In this document: positions 17,496-30,242 of the stretch, piece by piece
Layout of the letters: the number at the start of each line of letters is the position of its first letter
Position numbering within the stretch: the stretch's first letter is position 1
NCBI GenBank assembly: GCA_039033855.1
Contig: JBCCBV010000014.1
Coordinates: forward strand, 24,697-88,696
Direction: 5' to 3'
Origin: JBCCBV01 sp039033855
GTDB taxonomy: Bacteria > Planctomycetota > Phycisphaerae > Phycisphaerales > Phycisphaeraceae
DNA: 64,000 nt
Translations under genes and position numbers: made by a program
The notes under the pieces: generated by a model
Seen by the model: only the letters and a program-made list of their open reading frames with translations
The model's database searches: none
Told to the model about the DNA's origin: nothing

Positions 17496-17612
17496 GGCGG
17501 CACGCTAGGCAAAGCCGCCGGGCGCCGCGCGGAGCGGCACGTCGAGCGATACGCAGAGCCGTGCGCGTCCGCCCCAAAACCGCCCGGGTCCGGCGATCGC
17601 TACCTTGGCGCC

Positions 17613-21038
<3,426 letters not shown>

Positions 21039-21053
21039 CGGCGGACCGAAGCT

Positions 21054-22385
21054 CTAGGCAGACGACGGCCGTTGCGCCCCAAGCCCCAGGTCGAGCGCCG
21101 CCCTTGCGGCGACCAGCACGCCCGCGGCCGCGAAGCCGAGCGGGCCGAAGCCGAAGATGAAGCTCGCGCACGCCAGCCCGTACGCAACGGGCCCGGCGAT
21201 ACAGAACACCGCTCGGCGGGCGTTCTCTGTCACAGTCTTGCGGCAAGGCACGGCCACCAGCAACACGTACGCCGGGAAGACCACGGCATACAGCATCAAA
21301 AAGGCGCGGTACACGCCCTCGCCCAACGACAACGAGCCCTGATGGCCGGGCAGCTGGATCGCGTTGTGGCGCACGAACAATGCGCCGACGCCGACCAGCA
21401 GGTACAGGGCGAGGACGATCGCGGTGGTGGGGATGGCTGGCCGGGCGGGCTTGGCGGGGTTGTTCGGGTCGGACGAATCAAGCGTGGCCTTGGGCGATCG
21501 CAGCGCCAGCTCGCGCACGTGGAAATAGACGGTCACGCCGACCTGCAGCAGCACGTGCACGGTCAGCAGGACCAGCCAGGCGCTCGGCAGGTCCGGGAGC
21601 GCTGCGCGGTCGGATTTCCAATACGCGGCGACGATCCCGGCGTAGGCCAGGGCAAAAACAATCATCGCCAGAAACACGCAGCCGAAGCCGAAGGCGAACG
21701 CCGCACGGCCCGTCGGCCGGTCGGTCTGCTGGCGGGCGCGGTGGAAGGTCAGGTCCATGTATGGGCTCAAACCGAAGCCGAAGATCGTGGCGCCGGCCAG
21801 GCCGATGAGCCCGGGGCCTTCGAGCAGCGGCGGGGTCAACGTGCTGGCTTGTTTGGGATCGACGCCGAACCAGGCGCCATCGAGCTGCAGCGCATACGAC
21901 ATCGCGCCGAGCGAAACGCACGCCGCGCCGATCGCCAGGATCAAGACCACCGGGTGGCGCTGGTGGGTTGGGTCGATACGCCAGAGCGCCACCAGCGCGA
22001 TAAAGAACAACGCAAGCGCCCCGGCCGAAAGCACGATCGCGCCGCCGCCAGCAAACACGCCGGAGAACCAGATCAGCGTGAATAGCTGGAGCAGCAAGGT
22101 GACGTGGCTGAACGCTACGCAGGCCGTGCGGTGCTTGTCGACGAACAGCTTGGAAGACTTCGCGGTCAGGACGAAGCCCATCGCGGCGGCGCCGAGCACG
22201 TTGGGAATGGCGAAGAGCGCCCACCCGGCCCAGCCGTAGTCGCGGACCAGGATCGACGGGAGGAACATCCCGATGACCCAGGTCCAGGAACAGCCGAGAT
22301 AGCAGCCCCACGCGAGCGCCGGGCCCAGGCCGCGGTCGGGCGGGGGCGGGGCACCCGGGGCGGAAAAGGCGTGGTCGGACGACAT
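21054..22385 (-). CDS. Polytopic inner-membrane protein, possible transporter
   Basis: Protein of 443 residues with about 10-12 hydrophobic helices and short loops. It opens with WGCYLGCSWTWVIGMFLPSI, which recalls the first helix of APC/SSS-fold carriers, but I cannot assign a family. It contains HxR-type loops (LTFHRARQQTDRP) and a cytoplasmic loop rich in Asp/Asn/Pro (about residues 295-320). It lies 11 bases downstream of recJ on the same strand, so it is likely co-transcribed with it. Substrate unknown. Confidence 0.7.
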   Translation of the reverse strand: MSSDHAFSAPGAPPPPDRGLGPALAWGCYLGCSWTWVIGMFLPSILVRDYGWAGWALFAIPNVLGAAAMGFVLTAKSSKLFVDKHRTACVAFSHVTLLLQLFTLIWFSGVFAGGGAIVLSAGALALFFIALVALWRIDPTHQRHPVVLILAIGAACVSLGAMSYALQLDGAWFGVDPKQASTLTPPLLEGPGLIGLAGATIFGFGLSPYMDLTFHRARQQTDRPTGRAAFAFGFGCVFLAMIVFALAYAGIVAAYWKSDRAALPDLPSAWLVLLTVHVLLQVGVTVYFHVRELALRSPKATLDSSDPNNPAKPARPAIPTTAIVLALYLLVGVGALFVRHNAIQLPGHQGSLSLGEGVYRAFLMLYAVVFPAYVLLVAVPCRKTVTENARRAVFCIAGPVAYGLACASFIFGFGPLGFAAAGVLVAARAALDLGLGAQRPSSA

Positions 22386-22396
22386 CGGCGGCGAGT

Positions 22397-24259
22397 CTAG
22401 AGGGCGGCGGGCGCTTCCACAGCCGACGCGTCGGCGGGGGCGTGGCTCGGTGTAGCGCGCTCATCGGGTTCGTCGGAATCGCGCACGGGGCGCAGGTCCT
22501 GGATGTGGAACTCGGCCGACCGCAGGCCGCGCCACTCGTTGATGTGCAGCGAGCCCACGGCCCGGACGCGGGCGCCTTCACGCAGCTCGTCGGCGGCGTC
22601 GCCCCAGCCGAAGCCCACGGCCCGGATCACCCGGCCGTCTTCGTCGCTGCGGAGCACCAGCGACAGGTGGCTGCCGGTCTTGCCCATGCGCTTGGGTGGC
22701 TGGGCGATGACCGCCGAGCGCAGGCGCAGCGTCGGCGCGGGGTTGGCCCGGCCGAAGGGCGCGAGCCTGGCCAACTGGTCGGCCAGCACCACGTCGCACT
22801 GCGCCAGGTCGAGGTCCAGGTCGATCGGAAGCTCGGGCAAGCGTTCTTCTTCGCCCAATATTTCAACGGCCTGCTGACGGAGCGCGTTGCGCACGGCGTC
22901 GAGCTGATCGACACCCACGGTCATGCCCACCGCCATGGCGTGCCCGCCGAAACGCTGCATGAGCGGCCGGCTGGGCTCGAGCGCGGCGAACAGGTCGAAC
23001 CCGTCGATGCTCCGGCCGGACCCTTTGGCGGCGCCCGTTTCAGGGTCGATGGAGAGCACCACGGCCGGCTTGTGGAAGCGATCCACCAGGCGCGACGCCA
23101 CCACGCCCACCACGCCGGGGTGCCAGCCTTCGCCGGCCAGCAGCATGGCGCGGTGGTCGTCGTCGGCGGCGGCGGTCTCTTCCACCTGAGCGAGCGCTTC
23201 GCTCAGGACGCGCTTTTCTTCTTTGCGGCGCTGGTTGTTCACGCGGCTCAGGCCCTCGGCGAGCTGGCGGGCGCGGTCGCCCTCGGCCCGGGCGAGCAGC
23301 TCGGCGGCCTCGCCGGCGTGGCCCATGCGCCCCATCGCGTTGAGCCGCGGCCCGAGCACAAAGCCAACGTGCTGGGCGTCGACGGTTTCGCCCAGCAGCT
23401 TGGAGGCTTCCATAAGCGCCCGCAGGCCGGGCAGCGTGGTGGTGCGCATCCGGCAGAGGCCCATGGCGGCCAGCACGCGGTTCTCGCCTACCAATGGCAC
23501 GATGTCGGCGATGGTGCCGAGCGCAGCGAGCGACACCAGCTCGACCAGCAGCGTGCGCAGCCGGTCGGGCAGCGAATCCGGGCTGCCGTGCGCTTCGCGC
23601 AGGGTTTGCCAGGCAAGCTTGAACGCCACGCCTGCTCCGCAGGGCGCGTCGGGCGGTTCGCCCTCAGGCCCGAGGCCCGGGTGCACGATCTGGTCGGCCG
23701 GGGGCAGGCGGTCGGGGTCGAAGCGATGGTGGTCGGTGATGACCAGCTCGAGCCCGGCGTCTTTGGCGATGCGCGCCGGCTCCTGCGAGGCCACGCCGCA
23801 ATCGACGGTCACCACCAGCGTGGGCTTGTCGGGGTTGGAGGTTTTGGCGATGGCGCGCACGGCGTCGGCGTTCAGGCCGTAGCCCTCTTCCACGCGGTGA
23901 GGGATGTAAATGTCGGTGCGGCCGCCGAGCGCCCCAAGCGCATGGTGGAGGATGGCGGATGCGGTGACGCCGTCGACGTCGTAATCGCCGTAGATCACGA
24001 TCGGCCGGTGCTGGTGAACCGCGGCGACCAATCGCCTGGCGGCGTCGGCGCAGCCGGGCAGCCGGTCGGGCGATTGCAGGTCGGACAAGCGCGGCTCAAG
24101 AAACCGGCGGGCCTGCTCGGCCGAGGCGGCGCCGCGCTGGGCCAGCAGCCGGGCGGCCACGGGGTGCAGCCCGAGTTCGTCGGCCCAGTCAGGCGCGGAG
24201 GTCGAGGTTTGCGCGGAGGAACGGGTCGTCCACCGCCGGCGCTTCCTTGCATCGGGCAT
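22397..24259 (-). CDS. recJ: Single-stranded-DNA-specific 5'-3' exonuclease RecJ
   Basis: Protein of 620 residues of the DHH superfamily, used in recombination and mismatch or excision repair. The motifs are IYGDYDVDGVTAS (about residue 90), VVTVDCGV, LVITDHHRF (about residue 175), LGPRLNAMGRMGHA, and the DHHA1 part with GSGRSIDGFDLFAAL and FGGHAMAVGMTV. A C-terminal OB-like part ends with the typical ...VGSLHINEWRG. The gene is complete and divergent from the pseudopilin gene. Confidence 0.96.
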   Translation of the reverse strand: MPDARKRRRWTTRSSAQTSTSAPDWADELGLHPVAARLLAQRGAASAEQARRFLEPRLSDLQSPDRLPGCADAARRLVAAVHQHRPIVIYGDYDVDGVTASAILHHALGALGGRTDIYIPHRVEEGYGLNADAVRAIAKTSNPDKPTLVVTVDCGVASQEPARIAKDAGLELVITDHHRFDPDRLPPADQIVHPGLGPEGEPPDAPCGAGVAFKLAWQTLREAHGSPDSLPDRLRTLLVELVSLAALGTIADIVPLVGENRVLAAMGLCRMRTTTLPGLRALMEASKLLGETVDAQHVGFVLGPRLNAMGRMGHAGEAAELLARAEGDRARQLAEGLSRVNNQRRKEEKRVLSEALAQVEETAAADDDHRAMLLAGEGWHPGVVGVVASRLVDRFHKPAVVLSIDPETGAAKGSGRSIDGFDLFAALEPSRPLMQRFGGHAMAVGMTVGVDQLDAVRNALRQQAVEILGEEERLPELPIDLDLDLAQCDVVLADQLARLAPFGRANPAPTLRLRSAVIAQPPKRMGKTGSHLSLVLRSDEDGRVIRAVGFGWGDAADELREGARVRAVGSLHINEWRGLRSAEFHIQDLRPVRDSDEPDERATPSHAPADASAVEAPAAL

Positions 24260-24421
24260 GGGGCGAGCATACCCCGGCCGGCCGGGCAGGCCTCACAGGC
24301 GCTCCAAGCCGCGCTGCTTCCCCCAAACGCCGGGCGAAGCGCCGATGGGCCCGTTCACCGGCAGGGCTTCGGCCGATACCGCCATAGAGCCTTCGTCCTT
24401 TCTCTGCGGAACCGCCTCGCC

Positions 24422-24901
24422 ATGCTTAAGCCCTTCTACAACGTGCGTCGTACGGCTCGGGGGCGCCGTTCGGGCGGGTTCACGCTCGTCGAAATCCTGA
24501 TCGTGGTGGCCATCCTGGGCATTCTGGCCGCGATTGTGGTGCCCCAGTTCGGCAACGCCACCACCCAGACCAAAGAGAACAACCTCAAGGCCAACCTCTA
24601 CCAGGTCCGCCAGCAGCTTCAGGTGTATCAGGCCGACCACGGCGAGTACCCGACCCTGGCCGACTTCGCCGACCAGATGACGCTGGCCACCAACCTGGCC
24701 GGCGACACCGCGGCGCTCGGCACCGACGGGTACCCCTACGGCCCGTACCTGGCCGAGATGCCCGAAAACCCGTTCAACGACAACGACGCGGTGTCCGACA
24801 CCAGCGTCGGCGCCGGCGGGGTGGGCTCGAGCGCGTGGTACTACGACGCGACCAACGGCGACTTCCACGCCAACTCGTCGACCGAACACTTCGACTACTA
24901 A
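24422..24901 (+). CDS. Type II secretion/type IV pilus-like pseudopilin (GspG-type)
   Basis: Protein of 159 residues. It has a class III signal peptide with the prepilin cleavage site GGFTLVEILIVVAILGILAA (cleavage before Phe; Glu at mature position 5) and a GspG-like body (NLYQVRQQLQVYQADHGEYPTL, MPENPFN). It should be an inner-membrane pseudopilin of a type II secretion system or related machine. It stands alone here with no other gsp genes; planctomycetes often carry many solitary pseudopilins. Confidence 0.9.
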   Translation: MLKPFYNVRRTARGRRSGGFTLVEILIVVAILGILAAIVVPQFGNATTQTKENNLKANLYQVRQQLQVYQADHGEYPTLADFADQMTLATNLAGDTAALGTDGYPYGPYLAEMPENPFNDNDAVSDTSVGAGGVGSSAWYYDATNGDFHANSSTEHFDY

Positions 24902-24982
24902 GCCGCGCAGCCGGCCGTTTGGCCCAACGCCCCCGGGGCGCACTGTGTTCCTGCGCGAAGGCCAAGGCCTTACACTCGCGCT

Positions 24983-26299
24983 ATGCGTCAGCCGGCTCAT
25001 CGCAAGCGGTTTGATTTCAGAAGGGTCCACTGGGCCGCCCTGCTGGTGTGCGCCGCCATGGCATGGACGCCAGCCGAGTCGGCGCAAGCACAAGCGAGGG
25101 CGGTTGATCGGACCTCGCCCGCGGCGCGGATGGGCCCGACGCTGGACACGGTTTCGCGCGAGCCGGTCATCCGGGTGCGCATCGGCAGGCGACTGACCCA
25201 AGCCGTGCTGTCGGCGCCGGGCGGGCTGGTGCTATCGGCCGAGGGCGCCGAGCAACGCCTGCGCTTTCGCCAGTCCGCCACGGTGCGTGTGGGCGAAGAC
25301 GGCCTGGTGATCCGCGGCGACGACGGCCGTGCCTTCCGCTGGGACACCGGCTCGGTCATGGCCAAACCCATCGAGGACGGCGCCTTGTTGTTCGGCGAGC
25401 AGCGGCTGCCCGGGGGCCTGGCGCTGGTGCGCAGCGGCGCGCGGATGGACGCGGTCAACCACGCCCCCATCGAGCAATATCTGCCCGGCGTGCTCGAGCG
25501 CGAGCTCTACCCCCGGTGGGAGCCGGCCGCTTACCGCGCCCAGGCGATCGCGGCCCGAAGCTACGCGCTGTGGGAGCGTGCGCGGGCGGCGCAACGGCAC
25601 TACGACCTCGAATCCACCACCGCCAGCCAGGCGTATGCCGGGCGTTCGACAAGGCCGCGCGCGATCCAGGCCGTGCAAGACACGCGCGGACAGGTGCTCG
25701 CCTACCGCGGGCGGGTGCTCCCGGCGTTCTACTCCAGCAGCACCGGCGGGACCGGGCAGGACGCGGTGTACGCCTTCCCCGACCGGGTGGAAGACCTGCC
25801 CCCACTCCGCGGCGTTCGGCGGGGCAAGTGGGGCGACATCTCGCCGATGTGGCGGTGGGCCACAATCGTCCGCAACCGCGCCACGCTGTCGGCCCGGGTC
25901 CGGGCCTGGGGGGCGGCGACCGAGTCGCCAGCGGCGCAGCTGGGCACGATCGCGTCGATCCGCGTGGTCGAGCGTAATAACGCCGGGCGCCCCACCGTCT
26001 ATGAGGTAAAGGACACGCGCCGGCGGGCCGTACGCCTGCCGTGCGAACAGCTGCGGTTCGCCTGCAACTACGCCGGCGGCGAGCAGCCTTCGCTCGAGCG
26101 GGCCCAGGTGCTGCCGAGCAGCCACTTTTCGGTGCGCGTCGGCCGAAACGACGTGCGATTCGAGAACGGCCGAGGGTTCGGCCACGGCGTGGGGCTGGGA
26201 CAATGGGGCGCGCAGCACCTCGCCCAGTCCGGCAAGAGCCACCTGGAGATCCTGGCGTTCTACTACCGCGGCGCCCGGGTCGAACGGGCCTACCCCTGA
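24983..26299 (+). CDS. SpoIID/LytB-domain protein
   Basis: Protein of 438 residues with an N-terminal signal or anchor (VHWAALLVCAAMAWTP, cleavage near AQA). The SpoIID domain covers about residues 150-430. It includes the catalytic-Glu region VLERELYPRWEPAAYRAQ (Glu about 174), AIAARSYALWER, FYSSSTGG and the closing GRGFGHGVGLGQWGA. SpoIID proteins are peptidoglycan lytic transglycosylases. In a Gram-negative setting this suggests remodelling of denuded glycan in the periplasm. The next gene, a small lipoprotein, follows by 26 bases. Confidence 0.9.
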   Translation: MRQPAHRKRFDFRRVHWAALLVCAAMAWTPAESAQAQARAVDRTSPAARMGPTLDTVSREPVIRVRIGRRLTQAVLSAPGGLVLSAEGAEQRLRFRQSATVRVGEDGLVIRGDDGRAFRWDTGSVMAKPIEDGALLFGEQRLPGGLALVRSGARMDAVNHAPIEQYLPGVLERELYPRWEPAAYRAQAIAARSYALWERARAAQRHYDLESTTASQAYAGRSTRPRAIQAVQDTRGQVLAYRGRVLPAFYSSSTGGTGQDAVYAFPDRVEDLPPLRGVRRGKWGDISPMWRWATIVRNRATLSARVRAWGAATESPAAQLGTIASIRVVERNNAGRPTVYEVKDTRRRAVRLPCEQLRFACNYAGGEQPSLERAQVLPSSHFSVRVGRNDVRFENGRGFGHGVGLGQWGAQHLAQSGKSHLEILAFYYRGARVERAYP

Positions 26300-26325
26300 T
26301 TCTCAATCTTGACGGAGCTTTTCCA

Positions 26326-26646
26326 ATGCGACTGAACCAAATGATCTCTGCGTCGCGTGTCCTGCAAGCCTGCGCCCTGTCGGCAGCGTTGCCGTTGGCC
26401 GTAGGGCTCTGCGGCTGCGACCTGCCGCAAACCGACGGGCCCGCGGCGGGCTTCGGCCTCGGCGGCGACCCCAGCGACCCGAGCGCCCGCCCGGTGCAAC
26501 CCACCAGCAACAACTCGAACCCCAGCGACTACCGGCCCGACCCGGCCGTGCAGGCCGAACTCGACCGGCTCCGCCTGCAGAACCTGCAGCAGCAGCGAGA
26601 ACTCGACCGCACCCGCGACGCCGAGGCCCGCCGACAAGGTCAGTAG
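26326..26646 (+). CDS. Small probable lipoprotein
   Basis: Protein of 106 residues, unknown family. ATG 26326 follows GGAG by 8 bases. It has a basic start, a hydrophobic core (ALSAALPLAVGL) and LCGC, a non-canonical but plausible lipobox with Cys at about residue 31. The mature part is Pro/Asn/Ser-rich and ends in a short charged helix rich in Gln/Arg (LDRLRLQNLQQQRELDR), possibly a coiled coil. It is likely co-transcribed with the SpoIID gene, hinting at an envelope role. Confidence 0.65.
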   Translation: MRLNQMISASRVLQACALSAALPLAVGLCGCDLPQTDGPAAGFGLGGDPSDPSARPVQPTSNNSNPSDYRPDPAVQAELDRLRLQNLQQQRELDRTRDAEARRQGQ

Positions 26647-26701
26647 TTCACGATCCGGCCCGGCGGCGGTCCCGCCCCCCGCAGCCCGAGCCGAGCCCTC
26701 C

Positions 26702-27193
26702 ATGGCGCGACTCCGCATCGAAACCGTGATCGACGCGCCGATCGCACGTTGCTTCGACTTAGCACGCAGCGTGGATGCGCACGTGGCGACCGCCCAGCGG
26801 ACGGGCGAAGTCGCGGTCGATGGCCGGACGTCCGGTCTCTGCGCACTGGACGACACGGTGACCTGGCAAGGCCGGCACCTGGGCGTCTGCCAACGCCTGA
26901 CCAGCCAGATCACAGCGATGGACCGGCCGGCTCACTTTCAGGACCGGATGCTCCGCGGCGCGTTCAAGTGCTTCGCCCATGACCACACGTTTGTGCGCAC
27001 GGACGACGGCCGGACCCGGATGGTGGACGAAGTCGAGTTCACAGCGCCTTGGGGCTGGCTCGGGCGCCTGGCCGAACGATGGGTGGTGGGGCCGCACCTG
27101 CGGAGGTTCCTCGTGGAACGTGCCGAGGCGCTGCGGACGTTGGCGGAGACGGACGGCTGGCGGCGTTTCATCCCGGACGCCGTCGAAGGCTGA
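26702..27193 (+). CDS. SRPBCC (START/Bet v1-fold) family protein
   Basis: Protein of 163 residues that opens RIETVIDAPIARCFDLARSVDAH, the usual start of SRPBCC ligand-binding proteins. It has a late beta-strand/helix pair (RMVDEVEFTAPWGWLGRLAE, then RRFLVERAEALRTLAE), as in cell-division-inhibitor-like SRPBCC proteins. The ligand is unknown. It lies convergent to mtnP with 3 bases between stop codons. Confidence 0.85.
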   Translation: MARLRIETVIDAPIARCFDLARSVDAHVATAQRTGEVAVDGRTSGLCALDDTVTWQGRHLGVCQRLTSQITAMDRPAHFQDRMLRGAFKCFAHDHTFVRTDDGRTRMVDEVEFTAPWGWLGRLAERWVVGPHLRRFLVERAEALRTLAETDGWRRFIPDAVEG

Positions 27194-27196
27194 GCT

Positions 27197-28096
27197 TTAT
27201 CCGCCGAAGTGCCGGCCCCACAGCGGGCGCAGGCGGTCGACCTCCGCCGGGTCGATCTTGGACTTGTCGGACCAGATGCCAAGCGAGAGCGCTTCGTGCG
27301 CGGGGCTGAGTTCGCGTTCCAAAATGTCCACCGACGCGAGCGCCCTTCGGATCAGCGCCAGGTTGGCGGCGGTAGCCCGCTGGAGGTTGCCGATGATCTC
27401 TTGCAAGAGCGCCTGCGGCGCCACGCCGGGGGCGTGCGGGCGCCAGGCGTCGTAATCGGTGGGCATGGCGACCAGGGCGTAAGCGAGTTCGGCCTCGCGG
27501 GCCAGGCGCGCCTCGGGCATCGCGGTCATCCCGACCAGGTCGGCGCCCCACTGCCGGTGCATCTGCGACTCGGCCCGGGTGGAGAACGACGGCCCTTCCA
27601 TGCACAGGTACGTGCCGCGCTGATGCACCGCGACGGGATGGCCGTCGAGGTCGACCAGGCCGTCTGCGGCGGCGTGCAGCCAGCGGCGCATGACCGGGCA
27701 GCACGGCTCGGCCATCTCCACGTGTACGGCCGCGTTTTCATAGAACGTCTGCGCCCGCTGGTGGGTCTTGTCGATGAACTGATCGGCCAGGACCAGGTCG
27801 CCGGGCCGTAGCCCTTCGCGCAGCGACCCCACGGCGCCGCTGGCCAGCACGTGCGTGGCGCCGAGCGTTTTGAGCGCGAAGAGGTTGGCGCGATACGGCA
27901 CGGCCGAGGGGTTCAGCACGTGGCCGACGCCGTGGCGCTGCAGGATCAGCACCCGCCGGCCTTCCCAAGTGGTTTCGACGATGGGCGACGAAGGCCGGCC
28001 GAACGGCGTGTCGATCTGATGCGACACGCCCTCCCGATCGCCGAGCGCCTGGCCCAGGCCCGACCCGCCGATGATCGCCAGCACCGCTTCGGCCAT
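27197..28096 (-). CDS. mtnP: S-methyl-5'-thioadenosine phosphorylase
   Basis: Protein of 299 residues, a class II nucleoside phosphorylase of the methionine salvage pathway. Motifs are AIIGGSGLG at the start, LQRHGVGHVLNPS, GAVGSLREGLRPGDLVL, GTYLCMEGPSFSTRAE, GMTAMPEARLAREAEL and MPTDYDAW. The Thr-Ala in GMTAMPE and the Asp pair near TDYD point to 6-aminopurine substrates such as methylthioadenosine. The AAGGA ribosome site is well placed. Divergent from the sigma-factor gene. Confidence 0.94.
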   Translation of the reverse strand: MAEAVLAIIGGSGLGQALGDREGVSHQIDTPFGRPSSPIVETTWEGRRVLILQRHGVGHVLNPSAVPYRANLFALKTLGATHVLASGAVGSLREGLRPGDLVLADQFIDKTHQRAQTFYENAAVHVEMAEPCCPVMRRWLHAAADGLVDLDGHPVAVHQRGTYLCMEGPSFSTRAESQMHRQWGADLVGMTAMPEARLAREAELAYALVAMPTDYDAWRPHAPGVAPQALLQEIIGNLQRATAANLALIRRALASVDILERELSPAHEALSLGIWSDKSKIDPAEVDRLRPLWGRHFGG

Positions 28097-28292
28097 GTGG
28101 GTGTCCTTTCTTTCGGGTCTCGATGCGTTTCGCCGGCCGCCGGCGGTTGCCCCAGGCCTGCACCGCCTTGCCGAGCCGACCGCTCGGCCGGATACGGCGT
28201 TACCCTACCTCGCGGGATGCGCCCCCCGTTTTGTGCGCTGCCCGACGCCGCCGTCCGGATGCGCCGCACCCACCCGCCGTCGCCCCCTGCTC

Positions 28293-28907
28293 ATGCAGAC
28301 ACAAGCGTTTCAAGACCTGGCGATGGCCGAGCTCGACAGCGTCTATCGCATGGCGATGCACCTGTCGCGCGACCCCAACGAGGCCGCCGACCTGGTGCAG
28401 GAGACCTATCTCAAGGCCTTGCGCGCCGCGGGCAACTTCGAGCTGCGCGACCACGGCATCCGCCCGTGGCTGTTCAAGATCCTCCACAACGCCTTCTACA
28501 CCCGGGTGTCCAAGAAGGCCCGCGAGCCGACCATCGCCGACGCCATGGCGCCCGGCGCCGTCGACAGCCCGCAGGACAGCCCGCCCCCGGCGTGGGACCT
28601 CGAGCACCTCGACTGGGACCAGGTCGACGACCGCCTCAAGCACGCCATCGAGCAGTTGCCAGACCACTACCGCGAGGTCCTGCTGCTCTGGGGCGTCGAG
28701 GGGCTGAAGTATCGCGAGATCGCCGAGGTGCTCGACGTGGCCCTGGGCACCGTGATGAGCCGGCTCTACCGGGCCCGACAGATCCTGACCGAACAGCTTG
28801 CGGATTACGCCCGCGAGCACGGCATCGCCGTGCCCGAATCGCCTAAGCCGTCCAAACCCACCCCCCCATCGGAGACCCAGGACCAAAGCCATAGAACGCC
28901 GGAATGA
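28293..28907 (+). CDS. ECF (sigma-E-type) RNA polymerase sigma factor
   Basis: Protein of 204 residues. Region 2 is at about residues 10-75 (RMAMHLSRDPNEAADLVQETYLKAL) and region 4 at about residues 110-165 (LPDHYREVLLLWGVEG, YREIAEVLDVALGTVMSRLYRARQIL). A Pro-rich tail follows. ATG 28293 is chosen because it places region 2 at the usual distance from the N-terminus. The next gene encodes a membrane protein with an anti-sigma-like N-terminus, the expected partner. The signal sensed is unknown. Confidence 0.92.
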   Translation: MQTQAFQDLAMAELDSVYRMAMHLSRDPNEAADLVQETYLKALRAAGNFELRDHGIRPWLFKILHNAFYTRVSKKAREPTIADAMAPGAVDSPQDSPPPAWDLEHLDWDQVDDRLKHAIEQLPDHYREVLLLWGVEGLKYREIAEVLDVALGTVMSRLYRARQILTEQLADYAREHGIAVPESPKPSKPTPPSETQDQSHRTPE

Positions 28908-29024
28908 TCCGACGCCCGCCCCGGTTTCCCCCCGCGGTACGGCCCCGGCCGTCTGGGGGTTCGATTCACCGTCTGGCAGAGTGGGGACAAGATCGCCGAT
29001 GAATGCCAAGGCTTTGCCTGTGTG

Positions 29025-30104
29025 ATGGTTATGACACGCTCCGGACTTCAACCCGACGACTGCCCCGACCTGATCGCCGCCTTTGCCGACGGCGAGGTCG
29101 ATCCGGCCCGCCACGCCGAGGCGCTGCGCAAACTGTCTGACGACCCGCAGAACCCCGATCGCGTGGCGTTCCAGGCGGCGCTGCGCCAAAAAGTGGCCGG
29201 CTGCCTGGACTGCTCGCCCTGCCCGGATGAGGTCCGCGCCCGCATCGAAGCCGCTTTCCGGGCCGAGTTTGCGTCTGCCGAGCAACCGTCTGAGCAACCG
29301 GTGGGACAACCCGTCGAGGCCGCCGCACAAACAGCAGGCCTCCCCGCCGTCCATGCGGACAGCCCCGTGGCGGGGTCCATCAGCCCGCGCAAGCACGCGG
29401 GCATCGGCCCGTGGGTGCCCGCGGCGCTGGCCGCGTGCCTGCTGGTCGCCGCGGTTGGCGTGTTCCTGTCGATCGGTTCGGGCGACCGCCCAGTCACCGC
29501 CGGCCAAGGCCCGCTGCCCGCCGACCTGGTGGCGTCGTTCTTCTCCGAGCACAACAAGTGCGTCACCGGCGCCGGGACCCCGATGGACACCCAGGCCTTC
29601 CCCAGCACGGTGGAAGCCCTGCCCGCGATGCTGGCCGAGCGGTTCAACAAGGCGCAGATGCCCGGCCGGTTCGATCTGGCCCAGGTCGGCCTGGAGTACG
29701 ACATGGCCGGGTCCTGCCAGCTACCGGCCAAGGGCGCCGTGCACGTGGTCTATCAAGACCCCGACCGCCGGGGCCGGGGCGGCCTGAGCGTGTGGGTGCG
29801 CGAGGTCGATGATCGCTCGCCCCAAAACATGGAACCGCAGCGGGCGTACATGGCGTCCGACGGCCCCGACCGGGCCATGATCTTTTGGCGAGCCGACGGG
29901 TTCGACTTCTTCCTGGTGAGCGACCGCGCCGACCAGGCCATGGCCGCCGCCGAGGCCGTGGGCATGCCCAGCAAGGTCCGCCAGGCCTCCTGGACGCCCG
30001 AAGCACGCCGGCCAGACCGGCCGCAAAGCGCCGCCGACCCCCGCGCCTACCCGGCATCGCCCGGCCCGACCCGCCAGAGCCAAGGGTGGATCGCCCGCAA
30101 CTAA
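29025..30104 (+). CDS. Membrane protein with anti-sigma-factor-like N-terminus
   Basis: Protein of about 359 residues. The N-terminal cytoplasmic part (DLIAAFADGEVDPARHAEALRKL, then CLDCSPCPDEV) resembles zinc-binding anti-sigma domains, with His and paired Cys. One transmembrane helix follows at about residues 128-150 (WVPAALAACLLVAAVGVFLSI). An extracytoplasmic domain of about 180 residues follows, which I cannot assign. GTG 29022 and ATG 29031 are alternative starts. Position after the ECF sigma gene supports a sigma/anti-sigma pair. Confidence 0.75.
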   Translation: MVMTRSGLQPDDCPDLIAAFADGEVDPARHAEALRKLSDDPQNPDRVAFQAALRQKVAGCLDCSPCPDEVRARIEAAFRAEFASAEQPSEQPVGQPVEAAAQTAGLPAVHADSPVAGSISPRKHAGIGPWVPAALAACLLVAAVGVFLSIGSGDRPVTAGQGPLPADLVASFFSEHNKCVTGAGTPMDTQAFPSTVEALPAMLAERFNKAQMPGRFDLAQVGLEYDMAGSCQLPAKGAVHVVYQDPDRRGRGGLSVWVREVDDRSPQNMEPQRAYMASDGPDRAMIFWRADGFDFFLVSDRADQAMAAAEAVGMPSKVRQASWTPEARRPDRPQSAADPRAYPASPGPTRQSQGWIARN

Positions 30105-30108
30105 CCGT

Positions 30109-30136
30109 TGCCCAGCGGGGGTTCGACGATTATCCT
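30109..30136 (+). promoter_or_regulatory. Probable promoter of the ilvB leader transcript
   Basis: TTGCCC (30109-30114), 16 bases, TATCCT (30131-30136), 4 of 6 matches in each box. Six bases after the -10 lies the A of the leader-peptide ATG (30143), so transcription would begin at or next to the start codon and give a leaderless leader-peptide mRNA. Confidence 0.5.
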
Positions 30137-30142
30137 TTGGCC

Positions 30143-30214
30143 ATGCGCATCCGCACGCTGATCCACGTCCGCCGTCTGCACGCCGTCCTGGCGGGCCGTG
30201 TGGTCGTTGGCTGA
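30143..30214 (+). CDS. Branched-chain-amino-acid leader peptide upstream of ilvB
   Basis: A 23-codon reading frame. Ten of 23 residues are Ile, Leu or Val (2 Ile, 3 Leu, 5 Val), including three Val in a row just before the final Gly and stop, with Arg residues between. This is the composition of leader peptides that control acetolactate synthase operons by transcription attenuation. It starts at a predicted transcription start and is followed by a terminator hairpin and a competing pairing before ilvB. Translation is not proven. Confidence 0.6.
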   Translation: MRIRTLIHVRRLHAVLAGRVVVG

Positions 30215-30242
30215 GCGGAAGACCCGCACCCGGCCTCTCCTC

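Noticed and set aside
30143..30214. Reading the ilvB leader as a histidine or arginine attenuator peptide
   Set aside because: It has two His and five Arg, but ten Ile/Leu/Val, and the next gene is ilvB. Branched-chain control is the simpler explanation.
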